Assembly (NCBI GenBank): GCA_002170315.2
Contig: NHFA02000031.1
Span: 47,650 to 85,411, forward strand
Length of the DNA: 37,762 nucleotides
Direction: 5' to 3'
Origin: Euryarchaeota archaeon TMED99
GTDB lineage: Archaea > Thermoplasmatota > Poseidoniia > Poseidoniales > Poseidoniaceae
The notes below the pieces were generated by a model that did not search any database, was not told the origin of the DNA, and saw nothing but the letters and a program-made list of their open reading frames with translations. Both the position numbers and the translations under genes were made by a program. This document shows, one piece after another, positions 8,610 through 17,082 of the stretch. The first letter of the stretch is position 1. Every line of letters begins with the position of its first letter.

Positions 8610-11135
8610 TTATCGACCCATGACTGCAGCATGGACTTGTGCTTGGACTTCTTTCATTCGAGATTTTGCACCCAATTCCCTAAACACAGACAATGCCCTC
8701 TGAAGGTATTCCATTCGTCGTGGTTTATCGGGTGCAACACCACCCAAACGTGAAAGTAATTCCCCGATTTGCATACGCAGGTCATTTGCTTCAGCGATTA
8801 CCAGTGCTTCACGATAATGCTCCATGGCATCTTCGGCACGACCTGAATCCTGTAAGACTTCTCCAAGTAGAATCGTGATTTCAACCAACGAGAGAAGGTC
8901 TCCTGCTTCACTCATGGTTTCCAATGCGGTTGAATAGTGGTGGGATGCAACATCTGCATCTCCTACTTTGGCATAATATCGACCGAGAACAGCTTGCGCA
9001 CGAGCGTGTAACAAAACATCATCACCGCCATCTGTATTCTCAAATGCTTGGAGTGCATGGTCACGTGCCCGGTCAATCTCATTGAGTTCAATAAAGGCGC
9101 GAGCAAGAGTGAGTTGTGTACCAACAAGTTCGGGGTCAGTCGAGCCCTTCAAAATCGCTTCAACCTCACCGTAGGCTTCCAAAGCCTTCGACAAGTCATT
9201 CTTACGACGCAGCAGGTAACCCATGTTGTTGTACGAGCGTGCGGCCCCTTTCTCGTCGCCGAACTGAATAAACTTCTCAAGGGCATCATGGTGCATGGAG
9301 AGGGCTTTGTCTGCATCACCTTGCTTAAGGGCAATGTCTGCCAATGCTGAAAGAACTTCTGCATCAATTCGAGTAGCTTTCGATGAAGCGGTCAAGGATT
9401 TGGTCGAAAGAAAGATCTCTTCGGCTTCTAAAAAGCGTCCGAGGAGTACAAGTATTTCCCCTCGAAGTTGTAAGATCCGAATCTGAATCTGAGTGTCCAG
9501 AGAATCAAGAACAAGGCCTTCGATTAAACTGAGTAATTCCATGTGCCCTTGGGCAACAAGGTCACGGCCCTCATCTGCAATGAGTAAAGCAGCCTCTGCA
9601 GCTTTGTCACTACGAATGAGATGGAAGATTCGTTCAATAATAATGCTCGCGGTGAAATTTTGCTTTTCATACCATAAACAACATTTTGAATGAAATTCTT
9701 TCTTTGTCTTCTCATCAAGACTGCGAAGTAAGAACTCACGAATTAAATCGTGAACATCGTAAAAATCAACATCTCCTTGCCGAGCCAAACCTTGTTCAAC
9801 CAATGAGTCTAACTCATCGGTATCCAAACCCTGCTCTGCTAACGCACTTAATGCCACAGGTTCTCGATAAATCGCGAGTGCAGAAAGAACTCGCTTTTGT
9901 TCTCCACTTAACTTTGAAAAGATTTCAACAGTAACATAATTTTCCAATGTTTCGTGATAAGCGCCAGCAGAAGCACCACGATTAATCAGTTCCAAAACCA
10001 GAGGGTGACCTCTGGAAAGTCCGTGAATATGGAGCCATTGTTCATCGCCAAGATTTTCAAAACTACTCAAGAGTTGCCTTCCAGCATCCGAATCTAAGCC
10101 ATCGAGTGGTAGAACGAGACTTGCGATTCGTCCTTCTGCGTCTTTTGCAGGCACAACTGGCTTGAACGAACGTGAAAAAATGACAAGACCAATTTCTTCT
10201 TCACTTCCAAGCAGGGCTAAGGACATCGCTTGGAATGTTTGGTGCAGTGTCGTGTCAGCAACTTTATGGAAATCATCAATCACAATCAGTGTTGGCGTTC
10301 CCTCCAAGGAGTCAACGAGTAATCTGGCAGCATCCGCAGGCTGCGGTACCGGTGTTGCTGCCAAATAGTCGGAAAATGTCGAATCACCAATATTTGCTAA
10401 CCAATCAGCAACTGCTTCGAAGAAAGAACGAGAACTCTCCCAATCTTGACAACGATGGTAAAGCAAGTTACGGCGGTGCATGAATCGCTCAATCAATTTT
10501 GAAGCGATTGTCGTTTTTCCAATTCCCGCAATCCCTGGAACCAACAATGTTGTAGCACGAGCATCAACAAGGCTTACCATATTGTCCAACTCTTTTTCGC
10601 GACCATAGAAATGTCGAAGGCGGGGTAAATCTCCAAGTGAAGTGACAAGTTGCTTTTCAACATGCTTTGAGAGGTCTCTTTCCACGAGATCCGCCGACAA
10701 AGTGCGAGTATCCAATACGCAATTGTCATCCATATAGCGGATTATATCGACGGGGCGCATAGAAAATTCAAGGTGGTCATTGATTTCTCCTAAAGTTGAG
10801 TTGATGATGTTTCCATCAGCCATAATGCTGCGTAATTGAAATTCTCGCAAACGAGCCCATGTCTCTTCTGAAACGTTAATCCCTGGGTCGGTAAGGAAAT
10901 ACGCCTTACGCTTTCGAGAAACACCTGCAACGTGAGCTTGTCGTTCAATGAGAAGTCCTTGGTCTTTGAGCCCAGCAATAGCACGAGGAACATTGGAACG
11001 TGCGATAGCAACCGCATTTGCAATTCCCATTTGTGAAAGTGCAAATGGAACTTCAACACTGCTTTTGAAATCTGAGTAATCAAGCAAATGCAAGAGAATT
11101 CGTTCCTGCACTCCGGGTTTGGGTTGTACAGCCAT
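8610..11135 (-). CDS. Winged-HTH + STAND/AAA-type NTPase + TPR repeats, MalT-like architecture
   Basis: ORF 8610..11198. Walker A VPGIAGIGKTT (about 10509-10535), Walker B TLIVIDDFHK, N-terminal HTH-like region and C-terminal TPR-like helices (GAARSYNNMGYLLRRKNDLSKALEAYGE). ATG at 11135 has RBS GGAGAGAAG and is preferred over the GTG at 11198. Confidence 0.8.
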   Translation of the reverse strand: MAVQPKPGVQERILLHLLDYSDFKSSVEVPFALSQMGIANAVAIARSNVPRAIAGLKDQGLLIERQAHVAGVSRKRKAYFLTDPGINVSEETWARLREFQLRSIMADGNIINSTLGEINDHLEFSMRPVDIIRYMDDNCVLDTRTLSADLVERDLSKHVEKQLVTSLGDLPRLRHFYGREKELDNMVSLVDARATTLLVPGIAGIGKTTIASKLIERFMHRRNLLYHRCQDWESSRSFFEAVADWLANIGDSTFSDYLAATPVPQPADAARLLVDSLEGTPTLIVIDDFHKVADTTLHQTFQAMSLALLGSEEEIGLVIFSRSFKPVVPAKDAEGRIASLVLPLDGLDSDAGRQLLSSFENLGDEQWLHIHGLSRGHPLVLELINRGASAGAYHETLENYVTVEIFSKLSGEQKRVLSALAIYREPVALSALAEQGLDTDELDSLVEQGLARQGDVDFYDVHDLIREFLLRSLDEKTKKEFHSKCCLWYEKQNFTASIIIERIFHLIRSDKAAEAALLIADEGRDLVAQGHMELLSLIEGLVLDSLDTQIQIRILQLRGEILVLLGRFLEAEEIFLSTKSLTASSKATRIDAEVLSALADIALKQGDADKALSMHHDALEKFIQFGDEKGAARSYNNMGYLLRRKNDLSKALEAYGEVEAILKGSTDPELVGTQLTLARAFIELNEIDRARDHALQAFENTDGGDDVLLHARAQAVLGRYYAKVGDADVASHHYSTALETMSEAGDLLSLVEITILLGEVLQDSGRAEDAMEHYREALVIAEANDLRMQIGELLSRLGGVAPDKPRRMEYLQRALSVFRELGAKSRMKEVQAQVHAAVMGR

Positions 11136-11194
11136 AATCTTCTCTCCGGTTTTCCTCCGCTTCAATACTTCCCCTTTCGTGAGCAATGAGAACT

Positions 11195-14100
11195 TCACTG
11201 TTCAGGGACATAATTTGGGTCTGGAACCCAGTTATTGGACTCTGCATCCCACAACCAACCGGGATGCTGAGAGGCTTGAGGAGCATCGGTAACAACTTGT
11301 TGAACAGCAACAGGAGTTGTAGCGACTTGATTCGACGGAATCGAAACTGGTTCTTGACGTGCCTTAGCCCAAGCATAGGGGTCTTCCGAAGCCTTTTCTT
11401 CAGCGGATGTCAAATCTGCCTCTTCATCAAAGTCTTCATATTCAACTTGAAGGAAGAACATTCCTGCTCCTAAGAGTACAAGCACACCTATTGCAATGAG
11501 GGCAATCATTCCGATATTAAGTTGCGATGATTCTTCATCGCCAAGACTGACCTTGAACAAAGCATCTGAATTCTCACCGGGCTGAGTAAAGACTTGATCG
11601 TCCATTTCAAAGATAACATTTCGAGTGCCTTCGATACCTGAAAGTTGGCTGCTTGAAATCTCCATTTCCCATGTTGCGTCGGCATTCACACGTGTTTGAT
11701 TAATTCGAACTCCGCTGAGAGAATCAAAACGAGCTTCTACAAGGCTGTTCGGCAACCCTTGGCCAGTGAATACAGCCGGATTGCCTGGTCCCAACGAACC
11801 TGTGTCTTCACGGACAACCGTGAAAGAAACTTCAACAACGACTACGTTTACTTTGTATGAATATGCCACTGAACCGTAAGAGTCTCGTGCTTCAAACATT
11901 AGACCTACGAGAGACCATTCGGCAATGTCATTGGATAGACCAGTGACATAGGCAGGATCATACTTGACAACACCATTTGAACTGAAAGTAAGATAATTAC
12001 CATAATCATCATCATCGAGGTTTGTCAAATCGTCATAGACATCGAAAACAAGACCGTTGGTCACACTGGCAGTAGGCCCGTCTGGGTCTGAAAAGTGGTC
12101 GGTCAAATCAATGCTTATTCCGCCGTTACAACGGTCTTGCTTGGTTGGGTTTGAATCACAGAATAGAGTAATAGTTCCAACCCATCCAGTGGAATTGAAT
12201 TCCGGGATGAGGTTATCAGCATCACTTGGATTATCAATGGTAATTCGAATACGCTCTTCTAACGAGTAATTCTTACCATCCCATGCCTTAATCACCAACT
12301 CGTATTGCTGGTCGTGAATGAGGTCAGAGGTATCCCAAGTCGTATACCATGCGCCGTTCTGAGCAAAATTGGTAACGGGGTCTGGACCGTTGTTGATTGG
12401 AACACCGCTCGTCAAATCTACAATACTAATCTCCACACGTGTCACAAGACCGTCATTGTCTAAGGCAACACCTTGGATGAGTTGAGTCTCGCTTGCACGT
12501 AGAATATCAGTATTGAGTGGCTCGCTTAGTTGGACAAACGGAATAGCGTTATCTGTATCGATACTCAGTGTTCGAGTCTCAAAAGAACATTCCGTCCAGC
12601 CAGTCTTTGAATTACAGAAATCACTGTCTGAAGCCCAGATACGGAAGTCATATTCTCCTGTTTGCAATTCTTGGAATTGCCAATCATATGCCCATGCAGT
12701 TGAACCAGGGATGTCAAAGTTTGCAGTGTATCCGTTCGGGCCATTGATGTCAAACCAAATCGAATTGATATCGCTGCCCCATGTGCCTGAGTAAGGGTCG
12801 CTGGCAGTTCCAGTGAAGGTTACTTTACCGTTGTCATGGGAAGTTCCATCATTCGGAGTATCCACTAAAATTGAGGGTGCTACGAGATTGAGTTTGTACT
12901 TTCGAACTTCGACTGGAGAGTAGTCCAGGCCATCGTATGAGCGAACACGGAATGTGACATCCCCTTCACCCTCTGGATGAGCAGACATTTCCCAATCAAA
13001 ACTCCATGATTTGAAAGGATGGTTCGATTTTGTGATCATTCCAGCTGCGCCAGATGTGTCGATTGCTGAATACCAATCTGTCGAACCAGGTGGTTGAATT
13101 TCCACACGCTTGATGAGTCCAAACTGATTTTGGTAGGCGACATAATCAAGAGGATATGGGCCGCTAATTCCGTCCCATGAGGAGCCAGTAAGTTCAACGG
13201 TTGTCGCAAATGAGAACCCGTCATTTTGAGTCACGGTTACACTTGGTTTGAGATTGTCGAGATTGATGACATCGTCGATAGAACCGCTGAGTACGAAGTC
13301 GAAATCTTTCTGACCTTTGCCAAACATGAATGCTTCGACAGAGTAGAAAGGCAACTCACGCCCGTTGATGCAGTCGCTGTCTTCAGAATCGACCTTGGTA
13401 TCACCATCGTTATCATATCCATCAGAACATGAATCTTCATCGATGAAGACAGGATTGCCTTGAGAATCGGTTACACCAGGGATTTGAACATTGTTTTCAC
13501 CAACTAAATGGTTCCAATTTCGGTCGAGCAAGAAATCAGATGGGAGAGAGACTTCAGGTGTGAACCCAAATGCGTCTGTAGTCAAAGTGTAAAGTGGAAG
13601 TCCAGTTGCATCACGAATAATGACTGTTGCTCCAGCCACATTGCTGTTCTTTGCTTTGACTTGATAGCGAACCAATTCTCCTTCACGGACTTGACTGCCC
13701 CATGCCGAGTTCTGATTTTGAACATGAATCTTTGACGAGTCAAAATTCTGCAAGTTCGCATATGAGAATACAGTCGAGTTATCAATCACTTCAAGAGCCA
13801 ACGGCATGAATGCAGGTGGCATGACTGCGGTTGAAGGAACTTGTAAGCACTCGTCCAACACATAGGGGCATTCTGGACCGAGCCAACTTAGTTGAACAGG
13901 ATACAATTCGTTACCGCCTGCATCTGGAATGTATTCAGATTGAACGGTTACACGAGATTCTGTAATGTTGTAGATTTGGGAAGCATTCGAGTAAGAGTTA
14001 CCAGAGAAGTAAGCAATCGAACCGTATTTATTGCCATAATTATCGTCAAACAGACTGATGTTGGCAGCAAAGCCAGAGACTTCCATAGTGTTTCGTTGTG

Positions 14101-15604
14101 CATTGACGATACTGCCTTTGATACGCATACCATCTCCACCGTTATTGACCACAGTGTTATCATAAATTGTGGCAGATGACATGAACACGTGGATAGCAGG
14201 ACATGGGAAATCGCCATCATACATTTGTGAGTTACATGTTCCCGTGTTGTTGGAAATCAGGTTATTTGCCAGGTACAAACGAGCTGCGGTCGGTGTAGGA
14301 ACATTCCATCCCTGGTCGTTGAAGTGGTATTCTCCAATGAGGACAGCCTCCTTTGCTGTATCTTGAATGGTGTTGTTTTCAGCACTCACATCAGAGGTGC
14401 CGTAAATCCACAACCCATTCCAACCACCGATTGGTCCAATGATGTTATTATTAGCAATAACTGATGAAGACCGAATACCAAATCCTGAGCCTTCTGCTGC
14501 ACCTGAAATGGTGTTTCGGTTTGCCTCAACGATTGCGCCATCATAAGCAGTGATTCCTGAACCATCAGCAGTCGTGATATCGTTATCATTCAAAATCAGT
14601 GTGTGATTAATCGTTCCAGTGACTTTGTGAGAATTTGTGTCAATTCCGCTGCACTTGACGTTAATTGTTGAATTTGTAAGCGAGCCTGAACTCTGTTTCA
14701 AGAACAAACCATAGGCGTTTTCATCAAGGTCGAGGTTTGAAAGATCAACATACGACTCTTCGATGTAAATGAGGCTACGGCCACCACCTTGTTGACCGCA
14801 ATCTGCTTCGGTGTTACCGGTGAAATCGGAGTTCTGAATGCGCATGGTTCCAAGAATTCCAGCACCAGCACCATAGGCGCGAACTGCAGCAGCATCGTAT
14901 CCATTGCCATCGATACCGAGCGTGAATGTTGAATCATCAATGGTTGGTGATGCAAGGTCCAGAGCGATGATGTTGGAAGTGTTAATGTCTTGGAAACTGA
15001 GTCCAGTTGCTGTTGTCGAAGAACCGTCAAAAACCAATACACCGTATTGCTTACCGCTCACCTGGTTTGTATCGAAGGGAATACCATATGCATTTTCAAA
15101 GTGGGCGTATTTGATTGATGTGATCGCTTGGTCTATCGTGGAGCGAATAATCATTCCAGAACCACATGCTGTATCACCGTTGTAATTCGGATTGTTGCTG
15201 TTATTCGAATAACAGCGGCCTTGAAGGGTGTAATCAGAAGGAGTTGACCAAATGAAGCGTGCTTGATTACTTGCTGAACCTGAACTTGAACCACATGAAG
15301 TGTCACCGATACAAATAGCACCCTCGACATCAATGTAGTATCCATAAGGGATGTTTACAGTCGTGCCCGCATTGACAATGAGTTTCGCTCCTTCTGCAAC
15401 GGTAACGTCTCCGTTAAGATTCATGGTTCCTGACCAGGTTTCAGTTCCGGAAATAATTCCAGACTTCGTTTCGTTCACAGCAGATGCGGCTGGTAGAGTT
15501 ACCAGCCCGGTTAATACTGAGAGCAATAAAAGTGCGACTAACGATATGCTTTTGTGCGATGTTGTGTTCTTCAAAATAGACACCTCTCCCTTCTCCCATC
15601 TCAC
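11195..15604 (-). CDS. C-terminally TM-anchored surface protein: signal peptide, right-handed parallel beta-helix region, MopE-like DxD metal-binding motif, Ig/cadherin-like domains
   Basis: Signal SLVALLLLSVLTGLVTLPAASA. Repetitive N/D/S-rich NosD/PbH1-like repeats (NTIQDTAKEAVLIGEY, NNLISNNTGTCNSQ). CSDGYDNDGDTKVDSEDSDC. TM IGMIALIAIGVLVLLGAGMFFL and an acidic cytoplasmic tail. Exact start uncertain (GTG/TTG). Confidence 0.82.
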   Translation of the reverse strand: MRWEKGEVSILKNTTSHKSISLVALLLLSVLTGLVTLPAASAVNETKSGIISGTETWSGTMNLNGDVTVAEGAKLIVNAGTTVNIPYGYYIDVEGAICIGDTSCGSSSGSASNQARFIWSTPSDYTLQGRCYSNNSNNPNYNGDTACGSGMIIRSTIDQAITSIKYAHFENAYGIPFDTNQVSGKQYGVLVFDGSSTTATGLSFQDINTSNIIALDLASPTIDDSTFTLGIDGNGYDAAAVRAYGAGAGILGTMRIQNSDFTGNTEADCGQQGGGRSLIYIEESYVDLSNLDLDENAYGLFLKQSSGSLTNSTINVKCSGIDTNSHKVTGTINHTLILNDNDITTADGSGITAYDGAIVEANRNTISGAAEGSGFGIRSSSVIANNNIIGPIGGWNGLWIYGTSDVSAENNTIQDTAKEAVLIGEYHFNDQGWNVPTPTAARLYLANNLISNNTGTCNSQMYDGDFPCPAIHVFMSSATIYDNTVVNNGGDGMRIKGSIVNAQRNTMEVSGFAANISLFDDNYGNKYGSIAYFSGNSYSNASQIYNITESRVTVQSEYIPDAGGNELYPVQLSWLGPECPYVLDECLQVPSTAVMPPAFMPLALEVIDNSTVFSYANLQNFDSSKIHVQNQNSAWGSQVREGELVRYQVKAKNSNVAGATVIIRDATGLPLYTLTTDAFGFTPEVSLPSDFLLDRNWNHLVGENNVQIPGVTDSQGNPVFIDEDSCSDGYDNDGDTKVDSEDSDCINGRELPFYSVEAFMFGKGQKDFDFVLSGSIDDVINLDNLKPSVTVTQNDGFSFATTVELTGSSWDGISGPYPLDYVAYQNQFGLIKRVEIQPPGSTDWYSAIDTSGAAGMITKSNHPFKSWSFDWEMSAHPEGEGDVTFRVRSYDGLDYSPVEVRKYKLNLVAPSILVDTPNDGTSHDNGKVTFTGTASDPYSGTWGSDINSIWFDINGPNGYTANFDIPGSTAWAYDWQFQELQTGEYDFRIWASDSDFCNSKTGWTECSFETRTLSIDTDNAIPFVQLSEPLNTDILRASETQLIQGVALDNDGLVTRVEISIVDLTSGVPINNGPDPVTNFAQNGAWYTTWDTSDLIHDQQYELVIKAWDGKNYSLEERIRITIDNPSDADNLIPEFNSTGWVGTITLFCDSNPTKQDRCNGGISIDLTDHFSDPDGPTASVTNGLVFDVYDDLTNLDDDDYGNYLTFSSNGVVKYDPAYVTGLSNDIAEWSLVGLMFEARDSYGSVAYSYKVNVVVVEVSFTVVREDTGSLGPGNPAVFTGQGLPNSLVEARFDSLSGVRINQTRVNADATWEMEISSSQLSGIEGTRNVIFEMDDQVFTQPGENSDALFKVSLGDEESSQLNIGMIALIAIGVLVLLGAGMFFLQVEYEDFDEEADLTSAEEKASEDPYAWAKARQEPVSIPSNQVATTPVAVQQVVTDAPQASQHPGWLWDAESNNWVPDPNYVPEQ

Positions 15605-15639
15605 CCTCGAATATAATACTGCGCCTCAATTGCCCGTTT

Positions 15640-15710
15640 AAGAATATCAAAAAGGGAAAAGAATATCACAAATATCGGCCTATTTGTATCATATTACTAC
15701 AAGAGTATCA
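15640..15710. promoter_or_regulatory. Three copies of AAGARTATCA in the upstream region of the 11195..15604 gene
   Basis: AAGAATATCA at 15640-15649 and 15659-15668, AAGAGTATCA at 15701-15710. Intergenic and AT-rich. Confidence 0.4.
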
Positions 15711-15785
15711 GTTATTCGGCCTTCATTAAAACCCAAACGAGGGCGAAGTGCAACCTTTACAGTGCCTTTTTGGCAAATGGATGGC

Positions 15786-17006
15786 TCAACAAGTCCACGG
15801 TTGTAAGGCCAAGTCTTGATACCAATCAAAGGCTTGAAGTTGTCCGTAGCCCCACCGGTTATCATGCTCGACAGAGGGTTGATATTTGAGTGAAGTCTCT
15901 TTCAGTGATGTCTTGACATGATCAATACAGTCACCGTTTGAATCGGCTGTTGGCTTAAACTGCGGGTAGGCTTCGAGAATTAAGGAGAGAGCACCAGTGA
16001 CAAATACAGTAGAATCAGAAGTACCACTGCTGGAATACCACAGGTCTCCCGCACCTGTGCTGATTATGTTTTCACCAGGGGCAATAACTTCTGGTTTGAG
16101 ATGAGGACTTTGTCGAGAAGTTCCATCAGAAAGCGTTTGAGAGCCTGAGGAGGAGTTCGCCCATACAGTCTGTTCCTGAGTCGAGGCTCCGACGGTAATG
16201 ACGCGAGGCACATTACCTGGAACTGAGACTAAACCATCATCACCAATTCCACCATCATTACCTGCAGCAGCAACGACAAAAATCCCTGAATCAACCGCAC
16301 GTCGAACTGCAGAAACACTCGAACCCTCAGTCTGCATCTGAACTTGTTGCTCACCACCCAGAGAAAGAGAGATGATATCAGCATTGAACTCGTCTTGACA
16401 CCACAAGATTGCACTGGCCACTGTATCCTCAGAACCACTGTTCATATTTTCGTCATCAGCTCCAAGGGCGGCTACAACAGCAAGGGTAATGTTTGGCGCA
16501 ATACCCATTTGATGTTCACCTGAAACAAGGATACCTGCCATCAAAGTTCCATGAGCAACATAGCCATAGTCGAGTGGTGAATTTGAATTGCCAATCATGT
16601 CCTTGAATGTGACTTCAAGACCAGTAAAAGCGGGATGACTCAAATCAATCCCAGTGTCAACCATGCAAACCTTGACTCCCTCGCCACTTAACCCGGTTTC
16701 CGAAAACTCATCAAATTGTGATTGTTCCATGGCCCATTCAGACTTCGGTGGCGAGAGTTCAATAAACAAAAGTCCGGAATTCCAGACGACAAGTAGAACG
16801 ATTACAAGAATGGCAAAGAAGATACCATTCGTTGCGAGGAATCTCTTACGACGCATGCGTGGAACGGGTGTTGGCTGATACGGCGCCCAACCAGTCACTT
16901 CAGCTCTCCAACCGTCCTGGAATCCCACTGCTGAAGGGTCAATTGCAGAGAGGATTCGAGAATCTTCTGGCTCAGGAAGTAATTCAAAGTTATCTAAATC
17001 ACTCAC
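15786..17006 (-). CDS. Membrane-anchored S8 (subtilisin-like) serine peptidase
   Basis: Asp motif VCMVDTGIDLSHP, His motif AHGTLMAGIL, oxyanion AAAGNDGG, Ser motif SSSGTSDSTVF. Single N-terminal TM (GIFFAILVIVLLVVWNSGLLFI). Likely GTG start at 17006 with RBS GAGGTGA. Confidence 0.88.
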   Translation of the reverse strand: MSDLDNFELLPEPEDSRILSAIDPSAVGFQDGWRAEVTGWAPYQPTPVPRMRRKRFLATNGIFFAILVIVLLVVWNSGLLFIELSPPKSEWAMEQSQFDEFSETGLSGEGVKVCMVDTGIDLSHPAFTGLEVTFKDMIGNSNSPLDYGYVAHGTLMAGILVSGEHQMGIAPNITLAVVAALGADDENMNSGSEDTVASAILWCQDEFNADIISLSLGGEQQVQMQTEGSSVSAVRRAVDSGIFVVAAAGNDGGIGDDGLVSVPGNVPRVITVGASTQEQTVWANSSSGSQTLSDGTSRQSPHLKPEVIAPGENIISTGAGDLWYSSSGTSDSTVFVTGALSLILEAYPQFKPTADSNGDCIDHVKTSLKETSLKYQPSVEHDNRWGYGQLQAFDWYQDLALQPWTC

Positions 17007-17082
17007 TTTTTCACCTCTACAGCACCACAGCAGCAAAGATACTTGCGCATCTTTGGCTATAATGTGTTGTCTGTTTCTTGAA

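Noticed and set aside
12057-15345. Short ORFs inside 11195..15604 (e.g. 13892..14179, 14698..15042)
   Set aside because: Fully nested in a long coherent CDS; Cys/His/Ser-rich translations with no recognisable domains.
17034-17055. CAAAGAT-8 nt-ATCTTTG weak hairpin between OST and protease
   Set aside because: Only 7 bp with a long loop and no T-run; too weak to call a terminator. A nearby ATTATA could be a promoter but is unsupported.
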